Shown here: positions 8,295 through 16,520 of the stretch, one piece after another
Numbering within the stretch: the stretch's first letter is position 1
Layout: each line of letters opens with the position of its first letter
NCBI GenBank assembly: GCA_040635515.1
Contig: JBEYHY010000001.1
Coordinates: 1,116,001-1,180,000 of the forward strand
Origin: Prauserella_A sp040635515
GTDB taxonomy: Bacteria; Actinomycetota; Actinomycetes; Mycobacteriales; Pseudonocardiaceae
Reading direction: 5' to 3'
DNA length: 64,000 bases
Translations under genes and position numbers: made by a program
Notes under the pieces: generated by a model
What the model was told of the DNA's origin: nothing
Database searches by the model: none
The model's input: only the letters and a program-made list of their open reading frames with translations

Positions 8295-9398
8295 TCACAG
8301 CCCCGCCGCTTCGCCCACCTTTCGCCGAAGCTCCTGCGGCGATGCCAGCAGATGCTGGTTGGCCTTGGCCCGCTTGAGGAACAGGTGGGCGTCGTGCTCG
8401 AAGGTGAACCCGATCCCGCCGTGCAATTGAACCGACTCCGCGGCCACCCGCATGAACGTGTCGGCACACACCGCCTTGGCCAGCGGCGCGACGACGGCCC
8501 GCTCTCCAGGGTCCGCCAGCGCGGTTTCCACCGCGTACCAGGCCGTCGATTCGGCGCCCTCGACATCGACGGCCAGATCGGCACAGCGGTGCTTGAGTGC
8601 CTGGAACGAGCCGAGCGGCTTGCCGAACTGGTGCCGGACCTTGAGGTACTCGACGGTCGCTTCGAGACACGACCTGGCGGCGGCGGCCGATTCGGCGGCC
8701 AGCGCGATCAGCGTCAGCTCGGTCACCATGTCCACAATGGACTTCACGTTCCCCTCGCCGGCAAGGGGAACGGCCCGCGCGCCCGCCAGTTCGACCTCGG
8801 CCAGTGACCTCGTCTGGTCGAGCGTCACGAGACGATCCGCGCGTACCCCCTCGGCCGCACGCCTGACCACGAACAACGCCGGGTCGCCGGCGTTGCCGGT
8901 TTCGGCGACCACCAGCAGCACGTCGACGTCTGCTCCGTGCATGACGTGGGCAGGCCTGCCTCGCAGACTCCAGCGCCTGCCGGTCCGCGTCGCGCGAACC
9001 GGCCGCTCACCTTCGAAGGCGATCGAGACCGCCGCGCCCTCCTCGGCGATCACCCGCAGCAGCTCGTCGGCCTCGCCGGTGTCACACGCCGCGGCGGCGG
9101 CCGCCGCGACCACGGTGGTCAGCAGCGGCGAAGGGACGACCCTGCGGCCGAACTCCTCGATGACCACGGCGGCGTCGGCAAAGCCCATACCGAGCCCGCC
9201 GCAACGCTCGGGCACGACCAGCGCCGTCGTGCCCAGCTCCTGGGAGCAGCGCCGCCACAGCGCGGTGTCGTATCCGTGCTCACTCGCCATGGCGGCTCGC
9301 ACCCGACCGGAATCCGAGTACCTGTCCAGGAACTCGGCCACGGTCCGGCGCATGTCGTCTCGCTCGTCCGCGCGCGTCACGGTGCCGTGCTGGTTCAC
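8295..9398 (-). CDS. Acyl-CoA dehydrogenase, probable small/beta-type partner subunit
   Basis: A 367-residue acyl-CoA dehydrogenase-fold flavoprotein. The C-terminal four-helix domain is recognisable from YLKVRHQFGKPLGSFQALKH and QLHGGIGFTFEHDAHLF. The N-terminal half is weakly conserved, and the usual IYEGT-type motif is absent. This is typical of one partner in the heterotetrameric (alpha2beta2) steroid acyl-CoA dehydrogenases known from mycobacteria. The adjacent FadE30-like gene ends 9 bp upstream, so it is the obvious partner. The start is GTG at 9398. A dimeric complex with that neighbour is an inference. Confidence 0.88.
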   Translation of the reverse strand: MNQHGTVTRADERDDMRRTVAEFLDRYSDSGRVRAAMASEHGYDTALWRRCSQELGTTALVVPERCGGLGMGFADAAVVIEEFGRRVVPSPLLTTVVAAAAAAACDTGEADELLRVIAEEGAAVSIAFEGERPVRATRTGRRWSLRGRPAHVMHGADVDVLLVVAETGNAGDPALFVVRRAAEGVRADRLVTLDQTRSLAEVELAGARAVPLAGEGNVKSIVDMVTELTLIALAAESAAAARSCLEATVEYLKVRHQFGKPLGSFQALKHRCADLAVDVEGAESTAWYAVETALADPGERAVVAPLAKAVCADTFMRVAAESVQLHGGIGFTFEHDAHLFLKRAKANQHLLASPQELRRKVGEAAGL

Positions 9399-9407
9399 CC
9401 GCTCACC

Positions 9408-10589
9408 TCACCGGGGCAGGCCGAGCATGCGCTCGGCGATGATGTTGCGCTGGATCTCGTTGGTGCCGCCGTAGATCGTGTCCGCGCGCGTGTAGAGAAA
9501 CAGCCGCTGCGCGTCGGTCAGCTCGTACGGTGCGCCCTCGGTGACGAGCGCGCCGGGGCCCGCGACGTCGACGGCGAGTTCGCCGAGATCGCGATGCCAG
9601 TTCGCCCACTGCAGCTTCGAGATGGAGCCCTCGAAGCCAGGCGCGCCCTCCCCCGAGGAGGCCAGCGTCCTGATCGCCGTGTAGCGCATGACTCTCAGCC
9701 CGATCCAGGCGTCGACGAGGCGGGCACGCAACGCGGGATCGGCAAGCGCTCCGGTTGCCCGCGCGGTCTCGATGACGGCGGTCAGTTCGCGCTCGAAGCC
9801 GATCTGCTGGCCGAGCGTGGCGACCCCGCGTTCGAAGGCGAGCGTGCCCATCGCGACCCGCCAGCCGTCGCCCTCGTCACCGATCCTGTTCTCGACGCCG
9901 GTCACCGCTCCGTCGAAGAACACCTCGTTGAATTCGGAGGTCCCGGTGAGCTGTGCGATGGGCCGCACCCGTACCCCCGGCTGCGCCATGGGCACGAGCA
10001 GGTAGGAAAGACCGCGATGCCGGGTCTGCGCCGGATCGGTACGCGCGACGACGAAGCACCAGTCGGCGATGTGCGCGAGCGAGGTCCACACCTTCTGGCC
10101 TTCGAGCACATACTCCTCGCCGCGCAGGCTCGCCTTCGTCCGCACACCGGCGAGATCCGAGCCCGCGCCGGGTTCCGAGTAACCCTGGCACCACAGCACC
10201 TCGCCGCTCAGGATGCCCGGAAGGAACCGGTCCTGCTGCTGGGCCGTGCCGAACGCGAGCAACGTGGGACCGACGAGCTGCTCACTCATGTGACCGAGCC
10301 GTCCGGGCCCTCCCGCTCTCGCGTACTCCTCGTGGAAGATCACCTGCCGGGTCAGTGACGCCGCCCTGCCGCCCTTGTCCACCGGCCAGCCGAGGCCGAT
10401 CCAGTTGCCGTCGCCCAGCCTGCGCTCCCACTCCCTGCGCCGCTCCAGCGCTTCGTGCTCACGGCCAGGTCCTCCGGTTCCGACGATGTCGGCGAAGTCC
10501 CCATGCAGGTGTTCGGCGAGCCAGGCACGCACCTCGGCCCTGAACGACTCGTCCTCGGGACTCACCGTGAGGCCACCGCTCACCGTCAT
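9408..10589 (-). CDS. Acyl-CoA dehydrogenase, FadE30-like
   Basis: A 393-residue FAD-dependent acyl-CoA dehydrogenase that introduces an alpha,beta double bond into an acyl-CoA. Diagnostic segments are GGPGREHEALE near residue 40, CQGYSEPGAGSDLAG near 140, the FERG segment near 250, and the C-terminal TIYGGTNEIQRNIIAER. These match my memory of mycobacterial FadE30 (KstR2 regulon). At the position where MCAD carries its catalytic Glu (IYEGT), this protein has Gly, as in FadE30. The ATG overlaps the stop of the upstream SDR as ATGA. The open frame extends further 5', but that part is a shadow of the SDR gene. Confidence 0.9.
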   Translation of the reverse strand: MTVSGGLTVSPEDESFRAEVRAWLAEHLHGDFADIVGTGGPGREHEALERRREWERRLGDGNWIGLGWPVDKGGRAASLTRQVIFHEEYARAGGPGRLGHMSEQLVGPTLLAFGTAQQQDRFLPGILSGEVLWCQGYSEPGAGSDLAGVRTKASLRGEEYVLEGQKVWTSLAHIADWCFVVARTDPAQTRHRGLSYLLVPMAQPGVRVRPIAQLTGTSEFNEVFFDGAVTGVENRIGDEGDGWRVAMGTLAFERGVATLGQQIGFERELTAVIETARATGALADPALRARLVDAWIGLRVMRYTAIRTLASSGEGAPGFEGSISKLQWANWHRDLGELAVDVAGPGALVTEGAPYELTDAQRLFLYTRADTIYGGTNEIQRNIIAERMLGLPR

Positions 10590-11461
10590 GCTCCGTACAC
10601 CGGTGCCGGGGCCTCGGACTTCGCCAGCAGGTCCTCGATGACGGGCCCCAGCTCGCGCGCCTCCCACCTGGCGTCCTTCGACGCGGCGGCACCGTGGCGC
10701 CAGCCGTCGGCGAGCGACACCTCGCCACCCGCGATCTCGAACACCCTCCCGGTGACCCCTGCCGCCTCCGTGCTGCCGAGCCAGGCCACGAGCGGCGAGA
10801 CGTTCGCGGGGTCCATGGCGTCGAAGCCGTGGTCGGGCTTCGCCATGGTCTCGGCGAAGACCGCCTCCGTCATCGGCGTGCGCGCGGAGGGGGCAATGGC
10901 ATTGACGACGATGCCGTAGCGCGCCATCTCGACGGCCGCGATCTGTGTGAGCACCGCGATGCCTGCTTTCGCCGCCGCGTAGTTGCCTTGCCCGACGCTG
11001 CCGAGCAGGCCGGCGCCGGACGAGGTGTTGACGACGCGGGCCGCGACGGGCTCTCCCGCCTTCGCCCTCTCGCGCCAGTAGCCGGCCGCGTGCCGCAGTG
11101 GCGCGAAGTGCCCTTTCAGGTCGACCCTGAGCACCTCGTCCCACTCCCGCTCCGTCATCGTGACGAGCATGCGGTCCCTGTTGATGCCCGCGTTGTTGAC
11201 CAGCGTGTCCAGGGTGCCGTAGGTGTCGACGGCGAGGTTCACCAGCGTCTCGGCGTAGTCCCACGCGGCGACATCGCCCTCGCTGGCGACGGCCTCGCCG
11301 CCGCCAGCGTTGATCTCGTCGGCGAGCGCGCGAACGGCGGTACCGGTGTCGTTGAGCACGAGGCGAGCACCCTGCCTCGCGAATTCCCACGCGTGGGCCC
11401 TGCCGAGCCCCTGCCCGGCTCCGGTGATGATCACCGAACGCCCTGCGCACACCCCCGTCAT
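10586..11461 (-). CDS. SDR family oxidoreductase, 17beta-HSD4/MFP2-type
   Basis: A 291-residue short-chain dehydrogenase resembling the (3R)-hydroxyacyl-CoA dehydrogenase domain of multifunctional enzyme 2. The nucleotide motif is ITGAGQGLGRAHA, with VLNDTG at the end of beta-2 (an acidic NAD-binding position) and NNAGINRD. The active site is complete: Ser in SSGAG, then Tyr and Lys in NYAAAKAG. I chose the ATG at 11461 because GAGGTGG lies 5 bases upstream; an in-frame GTG at 11470 would add three residues. It opens the leftward operon SDR-FadE30-like-ACAD. A full-consensus KstR2-like operator lies 63 bp upstream. Confidence 0.88.
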   Translation of the reverse strand: MTGVCAGRSVIITGAGQGLGRAHAWEFARQGARLVLNDTGTAVRALADEINAGGGEAVASEGDVAAWDYAETLVNLAVDTYGTLDTLVNNAGINRDRMLVTMTEREWDEVLRVDLKGHFAPLRHAAGYWRERAKAGEPVAARVVNTSSGAGLLGSVGQGNYAAAKAGIAVLTQIAAVEMARYGIVVNAIAPSARTPMTEAVFAETMAKPDHGFDAMDPANVSPLVAWLGSTEAAGVTGRVFEIAGGEVSLADGWRHGAAASKDARWEARELGPVIEDLLAKSEAPAPVYGA

Positions 11462-11523
11462 CGCGGCCACCTCACAGCGTCGACGTCACGTCCGGCCCAG
11501 CCAACCACACGCCAACCCTCACA

Positions 11524-11537
11524 AGCAAGCGCTTGGT
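11524..11537. promoter_or_regulatory. KstR2-like palindromic operator (full consensus)
   Basis: AGCAAGCGCTTGGT fits AnCAAGnnCTTGnT at every fixed position. It is placed to control the leftward SDR/FadE30-like/ACAD operon. Confidence 0.75.
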
Positions 11538-11561
11538 TGACTCACCCGCTCCTCACCTCGC

Positions 11562-11645
11562 GAGTCCCCCGTCCAGGACGCCGAGATCCGCGTTCAGGAC
11601 ATCGAGATCCGCATTCAGAACGCCGAGATGCGCATTCGGGAGAGA
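11562..11645 (+). repeat. 21-bp tandem repeat array, four units
   Basis: The units start at 11562, 11583, 11604 and 11625. The first unit is a variant beginning GAGTCCCCCGTCCAGGACG; the others begin GAGATCCGC, GAGATCCGC and GAGATGCGC. The same variant-first order occurs at 39972 (reverse strand) and 63897. Confidence 0.9.
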
Positions 11646-11739
11646 CACACCGGCCATCCGGACACGGAAACACGGAATCCCGCCGCGGCGGCCACCCGCA
11701 CGGCCGGTTGACGCTCACCGGCGCCGCTCATAGTATCCG

Positions 11740-11753
11740 GCCAAGCGCTTGCT
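11740..11753. promoter_or_regulatory. KstR2-like operator, one mismatch
   Basis: GCCAAGCGCTTGCT differs from AnCAAGnnCTTGnT only at the first base. It lies 40 bp before the ATG of the rightward SDR operon. Confidence 0.68.
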
Positions 11754-11793
11754 TGACAGATCGGCGGGCGACAACCGACGAGGCGGGTGGCCG

Positions 11794-12564
11794 ATGACCG
11801 ATGTCGCAGCTCGCCCCGGCGTCGCATTGGTCACCGGAGGCACCGGCGGGATCGGGTCGGCGGTGTGCACACTGCTCGCCGCGCAAGGAACAGCGGTGGC
11901 CTTCACCTACCGGGCCAACGCGGCCGCCGCCGAGACGCTCACGAGGGCACTCACCGCGAGCGGCGTCGCCGCCGATTCGACGGCGGCCGACCTCACCGAT
12001 CCCTCCACGATCGAGGGCTACGCCGAAACCCTGCGCGCCAGGTTCGGCGCTATCCACACGGTCGTCCACGCCGCGGGACCGCACATTCCCATGGTGCACC
12101 TCTCCCGCGTCGATCCCGGCCGCTACGCCGAGCACCTCGGACAGGAGGCCGCCGCGTTCTTCAACGTCGTGCACGCGGTACTGCCCTCGCTGCGCGAAAG
12201 CAAAGGCAGCGTCGTCGCGATCACCACGGCGGCGACCCATCGCTACCCCGTCAGGGACGGTCTCTCGGCGAGTCCCAAAGCCGCTGTCGAGTCGCTGGTT
12301 CGCGCGTTCGCCGCCGAGGAGGGCAGGTTCGGCGTGCGATTCAACAGCGTCGGCCCCGGAATGCTCACCGACGGAATGGCCGACCGGCTGATCGGCTCCG
12401 GCGAGCTCGACGAGCGCGCGCTGGCCGTCGCGAAGGCCAACATCCCGCTGCGCAGGTTCGGCAACGCGAGCGACGTGGCGAGAGCGGCCGTGTTCCTCGC
12501 CTCGGACCAGGCGGGTTTCATCACGGGGCAAAAGCTCGATGTCGACGGCGGATACGGCGTCTGA
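11794..12564 (+). CDS. SDR family protein with an altered active-site motif
   Basis: A 256-residue SDR-fold protein with nucleotide motif VTGGTGGIG near residue 14 and the usual C-terminal ITGQKLDVDGGYGV. The catalytic YxxxK is not conventional. The motif reads GLSASPKAAV, so the residue four before Lys162 is Ser158 and no Tyr occupies the normal place. The NAG motif is also changed, to HAAGPH. It may be a non-classical dehydrogenase, an enoyl reductase-like variant, or a catalytically different member. The ATG at 11794 avoids a 15-residue N-terminal extension that would read through the operator. It is the first of three rightward genes. Confidence 0.85.
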   Translation: MTDVAARPGVALVTGGTGGIGSAVCTLLAAQGTAVAFTYRANAAAAETLTRALTASGVAADSTAADLTDPSTIEGYAETLRARFGAIHTVVHAAGPHIPMVHLSRVDPGRYAEHLGQEAAAFFNVVHAVLPSLRESKGSVVAITTAATHRYPVRDGLSASPKAAVESLVRAFAAEEGRFGVRFNSVGPGMLTDGMADRLIGSGELDERALAVAKANIPLRRFGNASDVARAAVFLASDQAGFITGQKLDVDGGYGV

Positions 12565-12601
12565 GCACCGCACTTCTCCCGATGGACGACAGGAGACGAC
12601 A

Positions 12602-13348
12602 ATGACAGCGTCCGGAGCGCCGTTCGGCTTGGCGGGCGGAGACGTCGTCGTGGTCACCGGCGCGGCGAGCGGGATCGGCAAGGCCGTCGCGCTGCGGGCG
12701 GCCGAGGCGGGCCTGACGGTCGCGGCGTGGGACATCGATCCGGACGGGCTCGCCGACACCGTCGCCCGCATCGCGCGGGCAGGCGGGTCGGCGCACGCCA
12801 TCGTCGCCGACGTCGCCGACGCCGAGGACGTCGAACGAGGAATTGCGCGCAGCCGCGAACTGGGCCCCGTGCGACACCTCGTCAACAACGCGGGCCCCTC
12901 CTCGGCCGTCGAACTGGAATTCGAGGAAGCGCTGCGGATCTCGGTGGGCAGCATGCGCCGCATGGTGGACACCTGGCTGGCTCCCGGCGCGCCCGAGGGC
13001 GCCTCGCTGGTCAACATCGCCTCCGTGGCGGGCAACGTCATCGGTACGGCGTCGGACTGGTACTGCGCGAGCAAGGCCGCCATCACGGGCTACACCAGGC
13101 ATCTCGCCGCGTACCGCAGTCACGAGGTCCGGGCCAACGCGGTGGCGCCGGGCATGGTCGACACTCCCCGGCTCGCCGGGTTCGCCGCCGGCCACGTAGG
13201 CAGGCGGGTCCTCGACCGGATTCCGTTGCACCGCATGGGAAAACCGGACGACATCGCGTGGCCGGTGTTGTTTCTGCTCTCCCCGCTCGCCGCGTACGTC
13301 AACGGTGCGTTCGTCCCGGTCGACGGCGGGTGGACGGTGACCCAGTGA
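12602..13348 (+). CDS. SDR family oxidoreductase
   Basis: A 248-residue classical SDR. The glycine motif is VTGAASGIG near residue 19, with Asp in AWDID after beta-2 suggesting NAD preference. NNAGPSS follows, then Ser in NIASVAG and the catalytic Tyr and Lys in DWYCASKAA. The C-terminal NGAFVPVDGGWT is typical. AGGAG lies 6 bases before the ATG. The following SnoaL-like gene begins within its stop (GTGA), so the two are coupled. A hydroxy-to-keto oxidation in the island's pathway is inferred from context only. Confidence 0.88.
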   Translation: MTASGAPFGLAGGDVVVVTGAASGIGKAVALRAAEAGLTVAAWDIDPDGLADTVARIARAGGSAHAIVADVADAEDVERGIARSRELGPVRHLVNNAGPSSAVELEFEEALRISVGSMRRMVDTWLAPGAPEGASLVNIASVAGNVIGTASDWYCASKAAITGYTRHLAAYRSHEVRANAVAPGMVDTPRLAGFAAGHVGRRVLDRIPLHRMGKPDDIAWPVLFLLSPLAAYVNGAFVPVDGGWTVTQ

Positions 13349-13866
13349 CGGCGCGGGGCTCGGACCATGACGACCGGTACGAGATTCACCAGGTGGTACT
13401 GCGCTACTGCCGCGGGGTCGACCGGCTCGATCTCGACCTGGTCCGCTCCGCTTACCATCCCGGCGGCATCGATCACCACACCGGTTTCGACGGCACGATC
13501 GAGGAATACGTCGAATGGCTGGCCGGTGCTCTGCGGCGGTTTTCCGGCACGATGCATACCGTCGGCAACCATATCGCGGAGCTGCACGGCGACTCGGCGG
13601 TCAGCGAAACCTACGGAACCGCGTCGCACTGGGGCAGTCCCGGCGACGATCCTCGCCGCAACTTCACCAGCGGCTTCCGCTACGTCGACCTCATGACCCG
13701 CCGCAGGGGAAGGTGGGCGATCAGCGAGCGCTGGGCCGTACGCGAATGGACCCGTTCGGACGCGGGCAGGCTACTGGCCAAGGAAGGCGCGGGACCATCG
13801 GGCCGCAGGGACGACGGCGATCCGCTCTACCTCGCGACCGCTCGTGCGAGCGCGGGACCGTCCTGA
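13345..13866 (+). CDS. SnoaL-like (NTF2-fold) protein
   Basis: A 173-residue protein with the N-terminal pattern of the SnoaL_4/NTF2-like fold: YEIHQVVLRYCRGVDRLDL, then YHPGGIDHHTGF and HTVGNHIAEL. Family members include polyketide cyclases, steroid isomerase-like enzymes and dehydratases, usually with an acidic and a His residue in a hydrophobic pocket. The candidates here are His in DHHTGF and the early Asp residues. The GTG start overlaps the SDR stop. Its 3' end overlaps the convergent EthD-like gene by 40 bp. Hydration, dehydration or isomerisation of an island intermediate is plausible but unproven. Confidence 0.85.
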   Translation: MTARGSDHDDRYEIHQVVLRYCRGVDRLDLDLVRSAYHPGGIDHHTGFDGTIEEYVEWLAGALRRFSGTMHTVGNHIAELHGDSAVSETYGTASHWGSPGDDPRRNFTSGFRYVDLMTRRRGRWAISERWAVREWTRSDAGRLLAKEGAGPSGRRDDGDPLYLATARASAGPS

Positions 13867-14627
13867 CCGTCGAACCAGTCCCACTTCCCCGCGGTGATAC
13901 TCAGCAGCGGGCCGGTGAGCAGCGTTCGTTCGGCCGAGGCGAGCGGCGAGGGCGGTCCCGCCCTGCGCATGAGCGAGGCGAAGGCGAGCGGGTCGCCGTC
14001 CAGGTAGTACACGGTGATCCTGAGCGCCGACGCCTCGGGCAGGTTCGGCGCGGTCCCGCCGACGTTCTCGCCCCGGAAAGTCCAGCAGCCCGCCGCGCCC
14101 GGCAACCGGAGTGCCCACGGGATCTTTTCCTTGTCGTACCAGGCGAACAGGTCCGCCGCCGCCGGGCCGCGTGGCTCGGCCACCTCCGTGACCGACACGT
14201 ACACCCCGTTGTGCGGGCGGTAGGGCAATGCCGCCGCCGACACCCTGGCTTCGGGATTCACGTACCCCTTCACCGGACGGAACATGCCCATCAGCGGCCT
14301 GCTGGTGTAGTGGAGGTCGGGTCGCCTCCCTTGTTGCAGGGTCGTCTCGCCGAGGTCCCGCCATTGCCTGATGCTGTCCTCGGCGGGCTCGGCGAACCAG
14401 TACATGGCCAGGTAGTGGGTTCCGGCCAGCACGGGGCCGGGAGCCGATCCGGCCGCAGCGCACTCCGGTGTGCGCACCCATCGGTCACCGCGCAGCACAC
14501 CGGGGAGGGCGAGGTTCTCCGGCTGGTGGTCGAGTTGATGCCACGCGTTGTAGTCCCGGTGCCGCGCCGGATCGCTGATGTGCGGGAACGCGAAGAAGGC
14601 CCGGGTGGCGGTCGCGGGCGTGGTCAC
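13827..14627 (-). CDS. EthD-like dimeric alpha-beta barrel protein (internally duplicated)
   Basis: A 266-residue protein that I do not recognise as a characterised enzyme. It seems to contain two similar halves of the ferredoxin-like (EthD/dimeric alpha-beta barrel) type. The segment YNAWHQLDHQPENLALPGV near residue 26 resembles FAWYDKEKIPWALRLPGA near 175, each followed by a short aromatic strand. Such folds act as small oxygenases, decarboxylases or EthD-type accessory proteins. The GTG start overlaps the stop of the FadD17-like ligase (GTGA), so it is coupled to acyl activation. The tail overlaps the convergent SnoaL gene. Confidence 0.72.
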   Translation of the reverse strand: MTTPATATRAFFAFPHISDPARHRDYNAWHQLDHQPENLALPGVLRGDRWVRTPECAAAGSAPGPVLAGTHYLAMYWFAEPAEDSIRQWRDLGETTLQQGRRPDLHYTSRPLMGMFRPVKGYVNPEARVSAAALPYRPHNGVYVSVTEVAEPRGPAAADLFAWYDKEKIPWALRLPGAAGCWTFRGENVGGTAPNLPEASALRITVYYLDGDPLAFASLMRRAGPPSPLASAERTLLTGPLLSITAGKWDWFDGQDGPALARAVAR

Positions 14628-16288
14628 TGTTCACTCCCCGGCAGCAGCGCGCCGCGGCCATGCCGGCCGAACTCGGCCTCGATCCGCTCGCGGATACCGG
14701 TGCCGAACGGTTCGAACGTGCGCGAGGTGCCCGCCCGGAAGAAGACCGGATCCTGGGTGTTCCACGCCGCCTTGCGCAGTACCGCTTTCGCCACCTTGTT
14801 ACTTGCCGTCGTCGGAACCTCGGCCACGATCCGCACGAACCGGGGCCGCCATTTGGTACCGAGGTCCGGCTGCTCGTCGAGGAATTCGGCGAACTCGCCG
14901 GGAACGAACTCGGCGCCTTCGCGAAGCCGCAGGGCGCACATCACCTGATCCCCCGTCCTCGGATCGGGGACCGCGTACACGAATGCCTCGGTGACCCGGT
15001 TCCACCGCTGGAGAATCCGTTCGACCGGCGCCGCCGAGAAGTTCTCACTGTCCACCCGCAACCAGTCCGAGGAGCGGCCAGCGAAGTAGAAGTAGCCCTC
15101 GGCATCGCGGTAGGCGAGGTCACCGGTCCAGAAGTCCTCGCCGCGCACGCGTTCGGCGTAGGCCCCCGGATTCTTGTAGTATCCCTCGAACGCCGCCGCC
15201 TTGCCGATGGCGACGATCTGGCCGATCGCGGCCTCGGCATTGAGCAACTTCCCGTGCTCGCCGATCCGCGCGCGAGGACATTCCGCTCCGGTCTCCTCGT
15301 TCAGCACGCGTACGTCGGCGCCCGCCACCGGAAGCCCCAGTGCCCCGGGTGGGCTTTCCGGTGTGCGATTGATCCTCAGCACGCCCTCGCTGAGCCCGTA
15401 TCCCTCGGACACCCGGCAGCCGAATCTGGCCGCGAAGCGGGTGATGTCGGGTACGGAGGCCTCGGTGCCGAGCGCGAGTTCCAGTGTGCTCTCCGCGTCC
15501 CGTGGCCCCTCGGGCTGGGCGAGCACATAGGACAGTGCTCTGCCGACGTAGTTGACGAAGGTGACGCCGTAGCGGTGAATGTCGTCGGCGAATCCAGATG
15601 CCGAGAACTTCCTTGCCAGGCATACGGTCGCACCGGCCCGCCAGGCGGGCGCGAGGTTCATCATCGCCGAATTGCCGTGGAAGAGGGGCATGCACAGGTA
15701 GGTCACCGACGAGCGGGTCAGCTCGGTTCGCTCGGTCAGGCTGCCTGCGAGAAATCCGAACCTGCCCTGCGTGCAGATCACCGCCTTCGGTGCGCCGGTG
15801 GAGCCGGAACTGAACAACAGCAACAGGATCGCCTCCGCCGGGGGGAGCTCGTCCGGTGGCGGCGAACCTCGCCGGGCGGCAAGCAGGGCGGCGTAGTGTT
15901 CGCTGTCGATGTCGAGGACCGCTTCGGCAGGAACGCCGTGGTCGACCCCGTCGAGCAGTCCCTTCATCCGACTCTCGGTGATCAGTACGGCGCAGTCGGT
16001 GTGCCGGATGTCGCCGGCCAGTTCCTCACCACGCCGGGTCGGGTTGATTCCGACGATCACGGCGCCGCTCAGCGCGGCGGCACCGATCCAGAACACGTAG
16101 TCGGGAACGTTTTCCAGCAGTACGCCGATGTGGGTCTGCTTTCCGGCGACACCGAATTCGCGCAGCAGCGCGGCTCGTTCGGCACATTCCCGTGTCACCT
16201 CCGCCCAGGTCCATGTCCGGTCGCCCGCCCTGAGCCCGGGGTGGTCGTCTTGCGCGCGTTCCAGCATGATCTCGGCGAACGTGCTCAT
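14624..16288 (-). CDS. Acyl-CoA synthetase, FadD17/FadD1-like
   Basis: A 554-residue AMP-binding ligase of the long-chain/very-long-chain acyl-CoA synthetase type. The P-loop LFSSGSTGAPKAV lies near residue 165, with MPLFHGNSAMM near 210 and the FWTGDLAYRDAEGYFYF motif near 390. The C-terminal Lys is in TASNKVAKAVLRK. The lack of the usual extended LxxYGLTE form in favour of SEGYGLSEG is normal in the FadD17 group. The ATG at 16288 is preceded by GGAGGG; an earlier in-frame start would read through the operator region. It activates an acid of unknown structure and is coupled to the EthD-like gene. A KstR2-like site lies 58 bp upstream. Confidence 0.88.
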   Translation of the reverse strand: MSTFAEIMLERAQDDHPGLRAGDRTWTWAEVTRECAERAALLREFGVAGKQTHIGVLLENVPDYVFWIGAAALSGAVIVGINPTRRGEELAGDIRHTDCAVLITESRMKGLLDGVDHGVPAEAVLDIDSEHYAALLAARRGSPPPDELPPAEAILLLLFSSGSTGAPKAVICTQGRFGFLAGSLTERTELTRSSVTYLCMPLFHGNSAMMNLAPAWRAGATVCLARKFSASGFADDIHRYGVTFVNYVGRALSYVLAQPEGPRDAESTLELALGTEASVPDITRFAARFGCRVSEGYGLSEGVLRINRTPESPPGALGLPVAGADVRVLNEETGAECPRARIGEHGKLLNAEAAIGQIVAIGKAAAFEGYYKNPGAYAERVRGEDFWTGDLAYRDAEGYFYFAGRSSDWLRVDSENFSAAPVERILQRWNRVTEAFVYAVPDPRTGDQVMCALRLREGAEFVPGEFAEFLDEQPDLGTKWRPRFVRIVAEVPTTASNKVAKAVLRKAAWNTQDPVFFRAGTSRTFEPFGTGIRERIEAEFGRHGRGALLPGSEQ

Positions 16289-16346
16289 CGTCGGGAAAAC
16301 CCTCCGTCGTGACCGTGGCGGCGCAATCTGACCACCATGCAATCCA

Positions 16347-16360
16347 AGCAAGCGCTTGGC
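16347..16360. promoter_or_regulatory. KstR2-like operator, one mismatch
   Basis: AGCAAGCGCTTGGC differs from AnCAAGnnCTTGnT only at the last base. It is 58 bp before the start of the leftward FadD17-like operon. Confidence 0.68.
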
Positions 16361-16493
16361 CGACGGTAATCAGAGTGGCGCCACCAGGTCAAGGACGACT
16401 CCAGTACGCACCGCGACTCCTCTCGTCGTTCTCGCATCCGGTCCCGCAGACCGGCAACGGCCTTGCCTGCCGGTTCCCGCTTCCCTACCGTTG

Positions 16494-16507
16494 ACCAAGC
16501 GCTTGAC
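16494..16507. promoter_or_regulatory. KstR2-like operator, one mismatch, next to a ribosome binding site
   Basis: ACCAAGCGCTTGAC differs from the consensus only at the last base. It ends just before GGAGGAG, the ribosome binding site of the thioesterase gene, so a bound repressor would cover the start of the transcript. Confidence 0.68.
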
Positions 16508-16520
16508 CGGAGGAGATGGC

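Larger units (their letters stand above)
11471..11793. other. Non-coding divergent promoter region with two operators and a 21-bp repeat array
   Basis: This 323-bp gap separates two divergent SDR operons. It holds a KstR2-like operator near each end (11524-11537 and 11740-11753) and an array of four 21-bp repeats between them. Open frames running through the array are a consequence of the period being a multiple of three, and I do not call them genes. Confidence 0.8.
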
